Counted from the stretch's first letter, positions 47,631 to 58,481 are shown. The stretch is DNA of 64,000 nt from Allobosea sp. (GCF_017308015.1 NZ_JAFKFW010000013.1:1-64000); one strand, 5' to 3'. A program made the numbers and translations. The notes: generated by a model not told the origin, from the letters alone.

Positions 47631-48518
47631 ATGACCAACATCGCCTTCATCGGCCTCGGCAATATGGGCGGCCCGATGGCCGCGAACCTCGTCAAGGCGG
47701 GGCATAGCGTCAAAGCCTTCGACCTCGTGCAGGCGTCGAAGGACGCTGCCGCCGAGATGGGCGTCGGCATCGCCGGTTCGGCGAAAGAGGCGGTGGCCGA
47801 GGCGGAGGTCGTGGTGACGATGCTCCCTGCCGGCAAGCACGTTCTCGCCGTTTGGGCCGACATCCTGCCAACGGTGAAGCCCGGAACGGTGCTGATCGAT
47901 TCCTCGACCATCGATGTCGAGAGCGCCCGCAAGGCCCATGCGCTGGCGGGCGAGCGCGGCTGCCTCTCGCTCGATGCTCCCGTCTCCGGCGGTACAGGCG
48001 GCGCCAAAGGCGCGACGCTGACCTTCATGGTCGGCGGTACGGAGGATGCCTTCGCCAAAGGCCAACCGATCCTCGCCAAGATGGGCCGCAAGATCGTGCA
48101 TTGCGGCGGCGCCGGCAACGGACAGGCGGCCAAGATCTGCAACAACATGATTCTCGGCATCTCGATGATCGGCGTCTCCGAAGCCTTCGTACTCGGCGAA
48201 AAGCTCGGACTGTCGCATCAGGCGCTGTTTGACGTCGCCTCGACCTCGTCGGGTCAGTGCTGGTCGCTGACGACCTATTGCCCGGTGCCGGGGCCGGTGC
48301 CGACCTCGCCGGCCAACAACGAGTACAAGCCCGGTTTCGCCTCGGCGCTGATGCTGAAGGACCTGAAGCTTTCGCAGGAAGCCGCGCAGGCCGCGGGCGC
48401 CTCGACCCCTCTCGGCGCGGCCGCGGCGCAGCTCTTCGGACTGCACAATGCCTGGGGCGAGGGTGGCACGGATTTCTCCGGCATCATCCACCTTCTGCGC
48501 GGGCGCGGGGAAGCGTGA
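47631..48518 (+). CDS. mmsB: 3-hydroxyisobutyrate dehydrogenase
   Basis: NAD-dependent oxidation of 3-hydroxyisobutyrate to methylmalonate semialdehyde, which MmsA then uses. The 295-aa protein has the Rossmann motif IAFIGLGNMGGPMAANLVKAG and DAPVSGGTGGAKGATLTFMVGG, the substrate-binding loop. GNGQAAKICNNM contains the catalytic lysine. The C-terminal ALMLKDLKLS is typical of the beta-hydroxyacid dehydrogenase family. GGGAGGAT precedes ATG 47631. The enoyl-CoA hydratase and 3-hydroxyisobutyryl-CoA hydrolase needed between Ibd and MmsB are not in the window. Confidence 0.95.
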   Translation: MTNIAFIGLGNMGGPMAANLVKAGHSVKAFDLVQASKDAAAEMGVGIAGSAKEAVAEAEVVVTMLPAGKHVLAVWADILPTVKPGTVLIDSSTIDVESARKAHALAGERGCLSLDAPVSGGTGGAKGATLTFMVGGTEDAFAKGQPILAKMGRKIVHCGGAGNGQAAKICNNMILGISMIGVSEAFVLGEKLGLSHQALFDVASTSSGQCWSLTTYCPVPGPVPTSPANNEYKPGFASALMLKDLKLSQEAAQAAGASTPLGAAAAQLFGLHNAWGEGGTDFSGIIHLLRGRGEA

Positions 48519-48561
48519 GACGCGCTTGCGCGGCATGGCGTCGCGGGTCTAGACCCAAGGC

Positions 48562-49518
48562 ATGAACGACGCCCCGCCCCGCCGCGAACGCTCCTCCCTT
48601 ACCGGCTTCGCGATCAACCGGCTCGACCGGCGCGAAGACCTGCGCAACAAGCCCGATGCGGTAACGGCTCTGCGCCACCGTTCGGATACGCGGATCGCGG
48701 TCGTCGCCGGCGAGACGCCGATCCTGAAGCGCCTCGACGGCGAGGCGCTGACCGTCTGGTTCAGCCATGGCGAAACCGAGATGCTCGGTGCGGCGGCCGA
48801 GGAAATCTTCATGGGGCTGGCCGAGGACGGAACGCCCCGCTTCGGGCGCCTGCTCGACAAGGCCCTGGTCGAGCCTTTGAAGGAGCGGGCGGAGCTGTTC
48901 GTCACGGATCTGCGCTCGGTCGCGCTGAAGCGCATCGTACCGGAGGACGAGGCGGGCCCGCTCGGCGAGGCCAAGGCGGTGCTCGACTGGCACGCCCGCC
49001 ACCGTTTCTGCGCCCAGTGCGGCGGGCCGACGGTTGCCGGCGCCTCGGGCTGGCGGCGAGAATGCACATCTTGCGGCGCGCTGCATTTCCCGCGCACCGA
49101 CCCGGTCGTGATCATGCTGGTGACGCGCGGCGATGCCTGCCTGCTGGCGCGTCAGGCCCGGTTCGCACCGGGCATGTATTCCTGTATCGCCGGCTTCGTC
49201 GAGCCGGGGGAGACGATCGAAGACGCGGTCCGGCGCGAGAGCTGGGAGGAGGCCGGCCTCAGGGTCGGCAGCGTCCGCTATCTCGCCTCGCAGCCCTGGC
49301 CCTTCCCCTCCTCGATCATGATGGGCTGCATCGCGGAAGCTCTCGGCGACGAGATCACACTCGACATGACCGAGCTGGAAGAGGGCCGCTGGTTCCCGCG
49401 CGAGGAGGTGCTGCAGATGCTGGAGGGCAAGCATCCCGATGGGCTCGCCTGCCCGCAGCACATCGCCATCGCCAATACGCTGGTGCGGGCCTGGGCAGTG
49501 GAAGGCGAACGCATCTGA
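48562..49518 (+). CDS. nudC: NAD+ diphosphatase NudC (NADH pyrophosphatase)
   Basis: Nudix hydrolase that splits NAD(H) to NMN(H) and AMP and, in E. coli, removes NAD caps from RNA. The 318-aa protein has a zinc ribbon (FCAQCGG...RECTSCGALHFPR, four cysteines). The Nudix box is GFVEPGETIEDAVRRESWEE. The NudC-specific SQPWPFPSSIMMG follows. The N-terminal 140 residues are the usual NudC domain. It is followed after 31 bp by a thioesterase gene. Confidence 0.93.
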   Translation: MNDAPPRRERSSLTGFAINRLDRREDLRNKPDAVTALRHRSDTRIAVVAGETPILKRLDGEALTVWFSHGETEMLGAAAEEIFMGLAEDGTPRFGRLLDKALVEPLKERAELFVTDLRSVALKRIVPEDEAGPLGEAKAVLDWHARHRFCAQCGGPTVAGASGWRRECTSCGALHFPRTDPVVIMLVTRGDACLLARQARFAPGMYSCIAGFVEPGETIEDAVRRESWEEAGLRVGSVRYLASQPWPFPSSIMMGCIAEALGDEITLDMTELEEGRWFPREEVLQMLEGKHPDGLACPQHIAIANTLVRAWAVEGERI

Positions 49519-49549
49519 TCCGCCCGATCCTGCCCCGGGAGAGCGAAAC

Positions 49550-49996
49550 ATGTCCTCTGAACTACGGGGTGTCGAGCAGCGCATCGGGACGAGCTTTGCC
49601 AAACAGGGCCTGATGGCGACATTGGGCGCAAGTCTCGGCGCGGTTACACCGGGCTTCGTGGAGATCGTCCTGACGCCGGGTCCGACGGTTTCCCAGCAGC
49701 ACGGCTTCGTCCATGCCGGCGCCGTCAGCGCCATCGCCGATTCCGCCGCCGGCTACGCGGCTCTGAGCATGATGCCGCCCGGACGCGGCGTGCTCACCAC
49801 GGAATTCAAGATCAATCTGGTCGCGCCCGCCGCAGGCGAGCGTATCATTGCACGTGGCGAAGTCGTGAAGGCCGGTCGAACGCTGACGCTGGCTCAGGCC
49901 AAGGTCTTCGCCGAGTCTGGCGGGCAGGAGAAGCTCGTCGCCCTGCTAACCGCGACGCTGATGGCGATCGACGGGCGAGAAGACGTCAGCGACTAA
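49550..49996 (+). CDS. PaaI-type hotdog-fold thioesterase
   Basis: This 148-aa single hotdog-domain protein hydrolyses acyl-CoA or a related thioester in the cytoplasm. The family motif HGFVHAGAVSAIADSAAGYAAL holds the catalytic region, with LTTEFKINLVAPAAGERIIARG as the following strands. The start ATG at 49550 has GGGAGAG about 7 bp upstream. The substrate is not evident. It is probably co-transcribed with nudC and is followed by a palindromic repeat. Confidence 0.87.
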   Translation: MSSELRGVEQRIGTSFAKQGLMATLGASLGAVTPGFVEIVLTPGPTVSQQHGFVHAGAVSAIADSAAGYAALSMMPPGRGVLTTEFKINLVAPAAGERIIARGEVVKAGRTLTLAQAKVFAESGGQEKLVALLTATLMAIDGREDVSD

Positions 49997-50037
49997 GCGC
50001 CGCCACCCGCGGCTCCCATTCATCGGCTGAACACGCC

Positions 50038-50068
50038 GTCATCCCGGACCTGACTGTGCCGGGATGAC
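50038..50068. repeat. palindromic repeat between thioesterase gene and pheA
   Basis: GTCATCCCGG (50038-50047) and CCGGGATGAC (50059-50068) form a perfect 10-bp stem with an 11-nt loop. It lies between convergent genes and may act as a terminator for either. No T-tract follows. Confidence 0.6.
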
Positions 50069-50126
50069 CCGCATTTCCGAACGGGCCTTTGCCCCTCGAC
50101 GAACGGAGAGGTTCCGGACTTGCGTC

Positions 50127-50981
50127 TTACTCGCCGGCTTCCTCGATCGTCGAGCGGAAGTCGTTGGCGGGATAGACGCCCATGATCTTCATCTCCTTGG
50201 AGAAATAGGAGAGCTCGTCGAGCGCGCGCCGCAGCGCCGGATCGTCGGGATGGCCCTCGACATCGGCATAGAACATCGTCGCCGAGAAATGGCCGTCGAC
50301 CATGTAGCTTTCCAGCTTGGTCATGTTGATGCCGTTGGTGGCGAAGCCACCCATCGCCTTGTAGAGCGCCGCGGGAATGTTGCGAACGCGGAACATCAGG
50401 GTCGTGACGGTCTTCGCCCCGCCCTGACGCGCGTATTCCGGATATTTCGAGAGTACGACGAAGCGGGTCGTGTTGTGCTTCTCATCCTCGATGTCCTCCA
50501 TCAGGATGTCGAGACCATAGACCTCCGCCGCGATCCGCGGGGCGATGGCAGCACGCGTAAGATCATTGGCCTCGGCGACCTGACGGGCGGAGCCGGCCGT
50601 GTCAGCCGCGACCTCGGCCTTGAGGCCGAGCTTGCGGATGATCTTCCGGCACTGGCCGAGCGCGTGGATATGGCTCTGCACGGTCTGGATCGTCGCCAGC
50701 GTCGCGCCTTTCGCCGCCATCAGGTGGAAGCGGATCGGCAGGAAATGCTCGCCGATGATGTGCAGCCCCGAACGCGGCAGCAGGTGGTGGATATCCGCGA
50801 CACGGCCGGCGATCGAATTATCGATCGGAATCATGCCGTAGCGGGCCTTGCCGTCGCTCACCGCCGCAAGCGCGTCCTCGAAGGTAGCGCAGGGCAGAAG
50901 CTCGCAGTCCGGAAACACCTGGAGGGCCGCCTGCGAGGAGAAGGCTCCGGGCTCACCCTGATAAGACACGACGAAGGACAT
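50127..50981 (-). CDS. pheA: prephenate dehydratase
   Basis: Converts prephenate to phenylpyruvate for phenylalanine synthesis. The 284-aa protein has a PDT domain starting VSYQGEPGAFSSQAAL, with GMIPIDNSIAGRVADIHHLL and the catalytic TRF motif at 172-174 (HNTTRFVVL). A C-terminal ACT domain (about 193-270) has the phenylalanine-binding GFATNGINMTKLESYMVDG, where ESYM stands for the usual ESRP. No chorismate mutase domain is fused; the mutase is the separate gene at 750-1583. It lies 79 bp downstream of kdsB on the same strand. Confidence 0.95.
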   Translation of the reverse strand: MSFVVSYQGEPGAFSSQAALQVFPDCELLPCATFEDALAAVSDGKARYGMIPIDNSIAGRVADIHHLLPRSGLHIIGEHFLPIRFHLMAAKGATLATIQTVQSHIHALGQCRKIIRKLGLKAEVAADTAGSARQVAEANDLTRAAIAPRIAAEVYGLDILMEDIEDEKHNTTRFVVLSKYPEYARQGGAKTVTTLMFRVRNIPAALYKAMGGFATNGINMTKLESYMVDGHFSATMFYADVEGHPDDPALRRALDELSYFSKEMKIMGVYPANDFRSTIEEAGE

Positions 50982-51060
50982 GGGACGACTTCTGGCTCCT
51001 CAGCTTCTTGTTATCCGCCATTGCACCGGCGAAACCGCTATCGGCCCCGCCAGGATGGCT

Positions 51061-51795
51061 CTAGCGGGATTTCAGGATCGCGCGGGCACGATCGAGATCA
51101 GGAGGCGTGTCGACGCCGCGCGGCACATGGTCGATGACCATGACGTCGATCCGCATGCCATCTTCCAACGCGCGCAATTGCTCCAGCTTCTCGCGCAGTT
51201 CCAGCGGCGACTGCGGCAGGCTGACGAAACGGTCGAGCGCGGCGCGGCGATAGGCGTAGAGGCCGACATGATGGTAAAGTGGTCCCTCGCCCGAGGGCGC
51301 CGTCGCCCGGGTGAAGTAGAGCGCACGCATGTGGCCGGGCGCGATCTCGCTGCCGATGAGCTTCACGACGCTCGGCGCCGTCTTCTCCTCCTCGTCGTCG
51401 ATCACGCCCGCCAGCGTTGCGATATCCACAGCCGGATCGGCGAGCGGCTTCACCGCAGCGGCGATGGCCGAGGGCGCCAGCGTCGGAAAATCGCCCTGCA
51501 CATTGACGATGATGTCGTAATGCCTGTCAGGGTCGAGGATATCTGCTGCTTCCTTGATCCGGTCCGAGCCGGTCTGGTGATCGGCGCTGGTCATCACCGC
51601 CTTGCCGCCGGCCGCCTCGATCGCGGCCGCAATCTCCGGCGCATCCGTGGCGACAGCGACGTCTCCGGCGCCCGATTCGACCGCACGCCGCCAGACATGG
51701 ACGATCATCGGCTCGCCATGGATGTCGGCGAGCGGCTTGCCGGGCAAGCGCGTCGCCTGCATGCGGGCGGGGATCAGGATCAGCGGACGGGCCAT
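51061..51795 (-). CDS. kdsB: 3-deoxy-manno-octulosonate cytidylyltransferase
   Basis: Activates Kdo as CMP-Kdo for lipopolysaccharide inner-core synthesis in the cytoplasm. The 244-aa protein starts [21 protein letters not shown], the nucleotide-binding signature. It continues with [31 protein letters not shown] and [14 protein letters not shown], where the aspartate binds Mg. [20 protein letters not shown] is the usual late motif. It is divergent from a membrane cytochrome c gene and precedes pheA, a conserved Rhizobiales order. Confidence 0.95.
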   Translation of the reverse strand: MARPLILIPARMQATRLPGKPLADIHGEPMIVHVWRRAVESGAGDVAVATDAPEIAAAIEAAGGKAVMTSADHQTGSDRIKEAADILDPDRHYDIIVNVQGDFPTLAPSAIAAAVKPLADPAVDIATLAGVIDDEEEKTAPSVVKLIGSEIAPGHMRALYFTRATAPSGEGPLYHHVGLYAYRRAALDRFVSLPQSPLELREKLEQLRALEDGMRIDVMVIDHVPRGVDTPPDLDRARAILKSR

Positions 51796-51998
51796 TTTCT
51801 GAAGCGTGCTCGGCTGGGCTGCCGCCGGTGAAAGCCGGTGGCGGCAAAAAGTCTCAAACGGTGCGTGCTTATACGAGTTGCAATGAAGCGCGCAAAGCGG
51901 TTAAGCAACGGCGGAAGCTGGAGCCTTTCAAGACTCCGGCCAAGCGCTATCTCGTCTCCCGGGCCTCGGCCGCGGAGGGCACCCAGGGTTCGGATACG

Positions 51999-52541
51999 AT
52001 GAACATCGAAGCCAACAAGATCGCCGGCGCGGTTCTCTCGACGCTGCTTGTCGTGATGGGTCTCAGCATGACGGCCGGTATCGTCTTCGCGCCGCAGAAG
52101 CCGGCAGTGCCGGGCTTCGACCTGCCAAGCGAGGAACCGGCCGCCGGCGGCGCCACGGCCGCCGCGCCCGCAGCCGAGGAGCCGATCGCGGTGCGCCTCG
52201 CCAAGGCCGACCCCGCCAAGGGCGAAAAGGCGACGGCCGCCTGCAAGGCCTGCCACACGTTCGAGAAGGGCGGCGCCAACAAGGTGGGTCCGCATCTCTT
52301 CGACGTCTACGGCCGCAACGAGGGCTCGGTCGCCGGCTTCGGTTACTCGGCCGCGATGAAGGGCCGCAACGACAAGACCTGGGATGCCGACGCGCTCGAT
52401 CATTTCCTGAAGAACCCGAAGGCCTATGTGCCCGGTACGATCATGGCCTTTGCCGGCATCGCCAAGCCCGAGACCCGCGCCGATGTCGTGGCCTACCTGA
52501 ACACGCTGGCCGACGCGCCGAAGCCCCTGCCGAAGCCCTGA
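51999..52541 (+). CDS. membrane-anchored cytochrome c (CycM/c552-like)
   Basis: This 180-aa class I cytochrome c has one N-terminal membrane anchor (AGAVLSTLLVVMGLSMTAGIVF, residues about 9-30) that is probably not cleaved. An Ala/Pro/Glu linker (42-62) follows. The heme motif is CKACH at 82-86 and the sixth ligand is M149 in VPGTIMAFAG. CycM of Bradyrhizobium, with this layout, carries electrons from the bc1 complex to the aa3 oxidase. The ribosome-binding site is weak. An intrinsic terminator follows. Confidence 0.92.
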   Translation: MNIEANKIAGAVLSTLLVVMGLSMTAGIVFAPQKPAVPGFDLPSEEPAAGGATAAAPAAEEPIAVRLAKADPAKGEKATAACKACHTFEKGGANKVGPHLFDVYGRNEGSVAGFGYSAAMKGRNDKTWDADALDHFLKNPKAYVPGTIMAFAGIAKPETRADVVAYLNTLADAPKPLPKP

Positions 52542-52572
52542 GGCAGAGACGAGCGGCCTATCCACGATCACG

Positions 52573-52596
52573 AAGCCGGGCTTTGCCCGGCTTTTT
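52573..52596 (+). terminator. Rho-independent terminator after the cytochrome c gene
   Basis: AAGCCGGGC-TTT-GCCCGGCTT is a 9-bp perfect stem followed by TTTTT (52592-52596), 32 bp past the stop codon. Confidence 0.88.
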
Positions 52597-52717
52597 CATT
52601 TCTCCGTCTTGCTCCCGCCCTGCGCAGCCCCGCACAATCCGCCTCCTGCCAGCCATTGCCGTAGCCTTCCGCGCAGGCGACACAGGACAACGGCGAATCA
52701 GACGGAGACGCGAAACG

Positions 52718-54586
52718 ATGGCGATGCGCATCACACGCCGCAGATTGCTGGAAGCAGCAGGAGCCGCGACCGCCGCGGGCGCCCTGCCCCAGCTTCCCGG
52801 AACAGCGCTGGCGCAGGATGTCGAATCGCACGGGCTCTCGACCTTCGGCGAGCTCGCCCTGCCGCCTGACTTTCCACATTTCGCCTATGTGAACCCCAAG
52901 GCGCCGAAGGGCGGTTCCATCACCGTCCAGATCAAGCGCGGCGGCGGGAACCAGAGCTTCGATACCTTCAACACGCTCAACACCTATGTGCTGCAAGGCG
53001 ACGGCGCGGCTGGTATGGATGCCTGCTTCGACAGCCTGATGGCCGGCTCCGGCGACGAGCCGGGCTCCGCCTACGGCCTGCTGGCGAAGAGCGTCGCGGT
53101 CTCCGCGGACAAGCTGACCTATCGCTTTCGCCTGCGACCCGAAGCCAAATTCCATGACGGTTCGCGGGTGACGGCCCGCGACGTCGCCTTCTCGATGAAC
53201 ATCCTCAAGGCGAAGGGTCATCCATCCTATCGCCTGCTGCTCAACGAACTCGTCTCAGCGGAAGCGGAGGGCGACGACATCTTCGTCGCGAAATTCTCGC
53301 CGAAGCGCGGGCGCGACCTGCATCTCGTCGTCGCCGGCCTGCCGGTCTTCTCGGAAAAGTACTGGTCGACGCGGGACTTCACAGCCTCGACGCTGGAGCC
53401 GCCGCTGGGCTCCGGCGCCTACAAGGTTGGGCGCCTCGAACAGGGCCGGTTCATCGAGTTCGAGCGCGTGCCGGACTACTGGGCGAAAGACCTGCCGGTG
53501 AATATCGGCACCAATAATTTCGACCGGATGCGCTGGGAGTATTTCCGCGACCGGCAGGTGGCGTTCGAAGCCTTCAAGGGCGGCGCCATCACCTTCCAGG
53601 AGGAATTCACCTCGCGCATCTGGGCGACGGGCTACGATTTCCCGGCCGTGCAGGAGGGCAAGGTCAAGAAGGAGACCCTGCCGAAGACCGAGCCGGTCGG
53701 TTCGCAGGGCTGGGTCTACAATACAAGGCGCGAGAAATTCGCCGATCCGCGCATCCGCGAGGCACTGGGCCTGGCCTTCGATTTCGAGTGGACGCGCAAG
53801 AACATCATGTTCGGCTCGTTCGAGCGTATGACGTCCTATTTCGAAAATTCGGATTCGAAGGCGGTCGGCAAGCCTTCACCTGAAGAACTGAAGCTGCTGG
53901 AACCCTGGCGCGGCAAGGTCCCCGACGAGGTCTTCGGCGAGCCCTTCCTGCCGCCGGTCTCGGACGGTTCCGGCAGCGACCGCAACCTGCTGCGCAAGGC
54001 CGACGAAATGCTGCGCGCTGCCGGCTGCAAGCGCGACGGCAATGTCATGAAACTGCCGAACGGCCAGCCCTTCGAGATCGAGTTCCTCGACTCCAACCCC
54101 GCTTTGCAGCCGCACACGCAGCCCTTCCAGGCCAATCTCAAGCGGCTCGGCATCAACGCCACCTCGCGCCTCGTCGACCCCGCGCAGTATCAGCGCCGCC
54201 TCGACGAATTCGATTTCGACATCATCAGCCGGGCGCTCTCGGGCGGATCGATCCCGAGCGACACGCTGAGTATCGTCTATGGTTCGGAAGCGGCGAAGAC
54301 CAGGGGCTCGCGCAATGTCGGCGGCATCAGCCACCCGGCCATCGACGCGATGATCCAATCCATCGGCCAGGCCAAGACCTATGCCGACTGCATCGTCGCC
54401 GCGAAATGCCTCGACCGCCTGCTGCGCGCCGGGCGCTACTGGATTCCGATGTGGTGGAACGACGAGGAATGGCTGGCCTACTGGGACATGTACGACCGGC
54501 CGGCGACCAAGCCGAAATACTCGTCCGGCGCGCCGGGCATCTGGTGGTACGACGCCGAGAAGGCCAAGCGGATCGGAAAGGCGTGA
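52718..54586 (+). CDS. yejA: peptide ABC transporter substrate-binding protein (YejA-like)
   Basis: This 622-aa periplasmic binding protein of the SBP_bac_5 family has a Tat-type signal ([20 protein letters not shown], cleaved near ALA-Q). The mature chain has [21 protein letters not shown], typical of Yej[21 protein letters not shown] and [21 protein letters not shown] are family motifs. In E. coli the Yej system imports microcin C and oligopeptides; in Brucella it takes part in resistance to host peptides. GGAG precedes ATG 52718. yejB follows after 7 bp. Confidence 0.92.
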   Translation: MAMRITRRRLLEAAGAATAAGALPQLPGTALAQDVESHGLSTFGELALPPDFPHFAYVNPKAPKGGSITVQIKRGGGNQSFDTFNTLNTYVLQGDGAAGMDACFDSLMAGSGDEPGSAYGLLAKSVAVSADKLTYRFRLRPEAKFHDGSRVTARDVAFSMNILKAKGHPSYRLLLNELVSAEAEGDDIFVAKFSPKRGRDLHLVVAGLPVFSEKYWSTRDFTASTLEPPLGSGAYKVGRLEQGRFIEFERVPDYWAKDLPVNIGTNNFDRMRWEYFRDRQVAFEAFKGGAITFQEEFTSRIWATGYDFPAVQEGKVKKETLPKTEPVGSQGWVYNTRREKFADPRIREALGLAFDFEWTRKNIMFGSFERMTSYFENSDSKAVGKPSPEELKLLEPWRGKVPDEVFGEPFLPPVSDGSGSDRNLLRKADEMLRAAGCKRDGNVMKLPNGQPFEIEFLDSNPALQPHTQPFQANLKRLGINATSRLVDPAQYQRRLDEFDFDIISRALSGGSIPSDTLSIVYGSEAAKTRGSRNVGGISHPAIDAMIQSIGQAKTYADCIVAAKCLDRLLRAGRYWIPMWWNDEEWLAYWDMYDRPATKPKYSSGAPGIWWYDAEKAKRIGKA

Positions 54587-54593
54587 GCGAGGC

Positions 54594-55679
54594 ATGCTGA
54601 GCTATATCGCCCGGCGCCTCGCGCTGATGGTGCCGACCCTGTTCGGCATCCTGCTCGTCTCCTTCGTCATCGTGCAGTTCGCGCCGGGCGGACCGGTCGA
54701 GCGCGTGATCTCGCAGCTCCAGAACCCCAATAGCGGCGCGGCCGACCGCGTCGGCGGCGGCCAGGGTGGCGATGCCGGCGCGCAGGGCGATGGTGCCGCC
54801 TATCGTGGCGCGCAGGGGCTCGACCCCGCCTTCATCAAGGAGCTTGAGAAGCAGTTCGGCTTCGACAAGCCGGCGCATGAGCGCTTCCTGAAGATGCTCG
54901 GCGACTATGCGCGCTTCGATTTCGGCCGCTCCTATTTCCGCGACGCGCCGGTGCTCCAGCTCATCAAGGAGAAGCTGCCGGTCTCGATCACGCTCGGCCT
55001 GTGGATGACGCTGATCTCCTACGCGATCTCGATCCCGCTCGGCATCCGCAAGGCGATGAAGGAGGGTTCGCGCTTCGACACCTGGACAAGCGCCGTCGTC
55101 ATCGTCGGCTACGCCATCCCGAGCTTCCTGTTCGCGATCCTGCTGATCGTGCTCTTCGCCGGCGGCTCGTTCTGGCAGATCTTTCCGCTGCGCGGCCTGA
55201 CCTCCGACAACTGGGCCGATCTCAGCCTGTTCGGCAAGGCGAAGGACTATCTCTGGCATATCGCCCTGCCGGTGTTGGCCATGGCGCTTGGCGCCTTCGC
55301 CACCTCGACGCTGCTGACCAAGAACTCCTTCCTCGACGAGATCCGCAAGCAATACGTCCTGACCGCCCGGATGAAGGGCTTAAGCGAGCGGCGCGTGCTC
55401 TACGGCCATGTCTTCCGAAACGCGATGCTGATCGTCATCGCCGGCTTTCCCGGCGCCTTCGTCCATGCGCTCTTCGCGGGATCGCTCCTGATCGAGACGA
55501 TCTTCTCGCTGGACGGGCTCGGCCTCCTCTCCTTCGAGGCGATCGTCAATCGCGACTATCCGGTCGTCTTCGCCAATCTCTTCATCTTCTCGCTGATCGG
55601 CCTTGTCGTGCACCTGATCACCGACCTGACCTATAGCTGGGTCGATCCCCGCATCGATTTCGAGAGCCGGGAGGCGTGA
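54594..55679 (+). CDS. yejB: peptide ABC transporter permease YejB
   Basis: This 361-aa inner-membrane permease of the DppB type has an N-terminal helix [20 protein letters not shown] and a periplasmic Gly/Ala-rich insert (about 45-80, [19 protein letters not shown]), a YejB feature. Five further helices follow. The EAA-type loop is [20 protein letters not shown]. The C-terminus is [20 protein letters not shown]. It is almost contiguous with yejA and yejE. Confidence 0.93.
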   Translation: MLSYIARRLALMVPTLFGILLVSFVIVQFAPGGPVERVISQLQNPNSGAADRVGGGQGGDAGAQGDGAAYRGAQGLDPAFIKELEKQFGFDKPAHERFLKMLGDYARFDFGRSYFRDAPVLQLIKEKLPVSITLGLWMTLISYAISIPLGIRKAMKEGSRFDTWTSAVVIVGYAIPSFLFAILLIVLFAGGSFWQIFPLRGLTSDNWADLSLFGKAKDYLWHIALPVLAMALGAFATSTLLTKNSFLDEIRKQYVLTARMKGLSERRVLYGHVFRNAMLIVIAGFPGAFVHALFAGSLLIETIFSLDGLGLLSFEAIVNRDYPVVFANLFIFSLIGLVVHLITDLTYSWVDPRIDFESREA

Positions 55680-55681
55680 GC

Positions 55682-56854
55682 ATGGACACGCTGATCGACG
55701 CCCCGCCGCCGGCCCTGCGCAGCGATATTCCGCTCGCGCCGGCTGAAGCCAAGCAGGGCTGGCTCAAGCTCTCGCCGATCAACCGGCGCCGGTTCAACAA
55801 CTTCAAGGCCAACAAGCGCGGCTGGTGGTCGCTCTGGCTCTTCCTCGCGCTGTTCATGCTGACCCTCTTCGCCGAGTTCATCGCCAACGACCGGCCGCTC
55901 GTCGTGCGCTACAAGGACGAGTGGCTGTTCCCGGTCGCCGTGAACTATCCGGAGGAGAAGTTCGGCGGCTTCCTCGCCACGACCGATTATCGCGACCCGG
56001 TCATCGCCAAGGAGATCGCGGCCAACGGCTTCGCGATCTGGCCGCCGATCCGCTATTCCTACCGCACCCATAATCTCGACCTGCCGGTGCCGGCCCCCGC
56101 CCCGCCGACCTGGCTGCTCAAGGACGAACAGTGCAGGGCGATCGCGGAGCGTACGGGCGGTGCGACCTGCCGCGACCTCGAATGGAACTGGCTCGGCACC
56201 GACGACCAGGGCCGCGACGTGGTCGCGCGCCTGATCTACGGCTTCCGCATCTCCGTGCTGTTCGGGCTGATCCTCTGTGCCTTCTCCTCGGTGATCGGCA
56301 TCGCGGCCGGCGCCATCCAGGGTTATTTCGGTGGCTGGACCGACCTGATCTTCCAGCGCCTCATCGAGATCTGGACCTCGATTCCCGCGCTCTACCTGCT
56401 GATCATCGTCGCGGCGATCATCACGCCGGGCTTCTTCGTGCTGCTCGGCATCCTCCTGCTGTTCTCCTGGGTGGCGCTGGTCGGCGTCGTGCGCGCCGAG
56501 TTCCTGCGGGCCCGCAATTTCGAATATGTCCGCGCGGCCCGCGCGCTCGGCCTCTCCAACCGCACCATCATGGTCAGGCACCTGCTGCCCAACGCGATGG
56601 TGGCGACGCTGACCTTCCTGCCCTTCATCCTCAACGGCTCGATCACCACGCTGACCTCGCTCGACTTCCTCGGCTTCGGCCTGCCGCCGGGATCGCCTTC
56701 GCTCGGCGAATTGCTGGCGCAGGGCAAAGCGAACCTGCAGGCGCCCTGGCTCGGCCTATCCGGCTTCATCGTGATCGCATTGATGCTGTCGCTGCTGATC
56801 TTCATCGGCGAGGCCGTGCGCGACGCCTTCGACCCGCGGAAGACCTTCGCATGA
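55682..56854 (+). CDS. yejE: peptide ABC transporter permease YejE
   Basis: This 390-aa permease of the DppC type has a first helix at about 48-68 (WWSLWLFLALFMLTLFAEF) and a large periplasmic loop before WLGTDDQGRDVVARLIYGFR, the conserved start of the permease core. The EAA loop is FEYVRAARALGLSNRTIMVR. GGGAGG lies 8 bp before ATG 55682. The stop overlaps the yejF start (ATGA). Confidence 0.93.
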   Translation: MDTLIDAPPPALRSDIPLAPAEAKQGWLKLSPINRRRFNNFKANKRGWWSLWLFLALFMLTLFAEFIANDRPLVVRYKDEWLFPVAVNYPEEKFGGFLATTDYRDPVIAKEIAANGFAIWPPIRYSYRTHNLDLPVPAPAPPTWLLKDEQCRAIAERTGGATCRDLEWNWLGTDDQGRDVVARLIYGFRISVLFGLILCAFSSVIGIAAGAIQGYFGGWTDLIFQRLIEIWTSIPALYLLIIVAAIITPGFFVLLGILLLFSWVALVGVVRAEFLRARNFEYVRAARALGLSNRTIMVRHLLPNAMVATLTFLPFILNGSITTLTSLDFLGFGLPPGSPSLGELLAQGKANLQAPWLGLSGFIVIALMLSLLIFIGEAVRDAFDPRKTFA

Positions 56855-58479
56855 CCGCGCCCCTCCTTTCCGTCGAAGACCTCTCCGTCGCCTTCCGCCA
56901 AGGCGGGCGGGAGACGCTCGCGGTCGACCGCGTCTCCTTCTCGATCGCCAAGGGCGAGACCCTGGCGCTCGTCGGCGAATCCGGTTCCGGCAAATCGGTC
57001 TCGGCGCTGTCGATCCTGAAACTGCTGAACTATCCGGCGGCGCATCACCCTTCCGGCAAGATCCTGTTCAACGGGCAGGACCTGATCGCGGCCGACGAGG
57101 ACGCGATGCGCAAGGTGCGCGGCAACGACATCACCATGGTGTTCCAGGAGCCGATGACCTCGCTCAACCCGCTCCACACGATCGAGCGACAGATCGGCGA
57201 GATCCTCGAGCTGCACAAGGGCCTGCGCGGCGAGAAGGCGCGAGCCCGCACGCTGGAACTGCTCGACCTCGTCGGCATCCGCGACGCGAAGAGCCGACTC
57301 GATGCCTATCCGCACCAGCTCTCGGGCGGCCAGCGCCAGCGCGTGATGATCGCGATGGCGCTCGCCAACGAGCCCGAATTGCTGGTCGCGGACGAGCCGA
57401 CCACCGCGCTCGACGTCACCGTGCAGGCGCAGATCCTGAAGCTGCTGAAGGAGCTGCAGGGCCGACTCGGCATGGCGATGCTGTTCATCACCCATGACCT
57501 CGGCATCGTCCGGCGCATCGCAGACCGGGTCTGCGTGATGCTGAAGGGCAAGATCGTCGAGCACGGTCCCGTCGCCGAGATCTTCGGCAACCCGCAGCAC
57601 GACTACACCAAGCGCCTGCTCGCAGCGGAACCGAAGGGCCGCCCCTCCCCTGTCCCGGCTGACGCTGCGACGCTGCTGGAGGCCGGGCCGGTCAAGGTCT
57701 GGTTCCCGATCAAGTCCGGCCTGCTGCGCCGTACGACTAGTCATGTGAAGGCCGTCGACGGCATCTCGGTCAAGGTCCGCGAGGGCGAGACGCTCGGCGT
57801 CGTCGGCGAATCCGGCTCGGGCAAGACCACGCTCGGCCTCGCCATCCTCAGGCTGACCGCCTCGGAAGGGCCGATCGTCTTCCTGGGTGACCGGATCGAC
57901 GGGCTCTCCAGCAAGCAGGTGCGGCCGAAGCGCAAGGACCTGCAGGTCGTCTTCCAGGACCCCTATGGCTCGCTCTCGCCTCGCATGTCGGTGGCCGAGA
58001 TCGTGGCCGAAGGGCTCGCCATCCAGCAGCCGGACCTGAGCTATCAGCAACGCCGCGCGATCGTGGCGCAGGCACTGGTCGACGTCGGCCTGGACCCCGC
58101 GGCGATGGATCGCTACCCGCACGAGTTCTCCGGCGGCCAGCGCCAGCGGATCGCGATCGCGCGAGCGATGGCGCTCAATCCGAAATTCGTCGTGCTGGAC
58201 GAGCCGACCTCGGCGCTCGACATGTCCGTGCAGGCGCAGATCGTCGAATTGCTGCGCGGGCTGCAAAGCAAGCGTAAGCTGGGCTATCTCTTCATCAGCC
58301 ATGACCTGAAGGTGGTCAGGGCGCTGTCGCACCGGGTGGTGGTGATGCAGAACGGCAAGGTGGTCGAGGAAGGCCCGGCCGAGGCGATCTTCACATCGCC
58401 ACGCGAGGCCTACACCCAGGCGCTGCTGGCGGCGGCGCTCAATCTCGATACCGCCAATGACAGCGCGGTGAGGAGCTGA
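56851..58479 (+). CDS. yejF: peptide ABC transporter ATP-binding protein YejF
   Basis: This 542-aa protein is two ATPase domains in one chain. The first has Walker A GESGSGKS (42-49), signature [15 protein letters not shown] and Walker [13 protein letters not shown]. The second has [24 protein letters not shown] and [12 protein letters not shown]. Each is followed by the oligopeptide-type C-terminal element. It powers YejABE uptake. It is the only ABC ATPase gene in the window; its peptide-type architecture makes it an unlikely partner for the sugar or iron systems. deoB follows 2 bp later. Confidence 0.95.
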   Translation: MTAPLLSVEDLSVAFRQGGRETLAVDRVSFSIAKGETLALVGESGSGKSVSALSILKLLNYPAAHHPSGKILFNGQDLIAADEDAMRKVRGNDITMVFQEPMTSLNPLHTIERQIGEILELHKGLRGEKARARTLELLDLVGIRDAKSRLDAYPHQLSGGQRQRVMIAMALANEPELLVADEPTTALDVTVQAQILKLLKELQGRLGMAMLFITHDLGIVRRIADRVCVMLKGKIVEHGPVAEIFGNPQHDYTKRLLAAEPKGRPSPVPADAATLLEAGPVKVWFPIKSGLLRRTTSHVKAVDGISVKVREGETLGVVGESGSGKTTLGLAILRLTASEGPIVFLGDRIDGLSSKQVRPKRKDLQVVFQDPYGSLSPRMSVAEIVAEGLAIQQPDLSYQQRRAIVAQALVDVGLDPAAMDRYPHEFSGGQRQRIAIARAMALNPKFVVLDEPTSALDMSVQAQIVELLRGLQSKRKLGYLFISHDLKVVRALSHRVVVMQNGKVVEEGPAEAIFTSPREAYTQALLAAALNLDTANDSAVRS

Positions 58480-58481
58480 GC

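Noticed and set aside
51820-51850. GCCGCCGG/CCGGTGGC hairpin with AAAAA upstream of the cytochrome c gene
   Set aside because: The A-run follows the stem on the plus strand and the stem lies outside any 3' end on the minus strand, so it does not fit a terminator.
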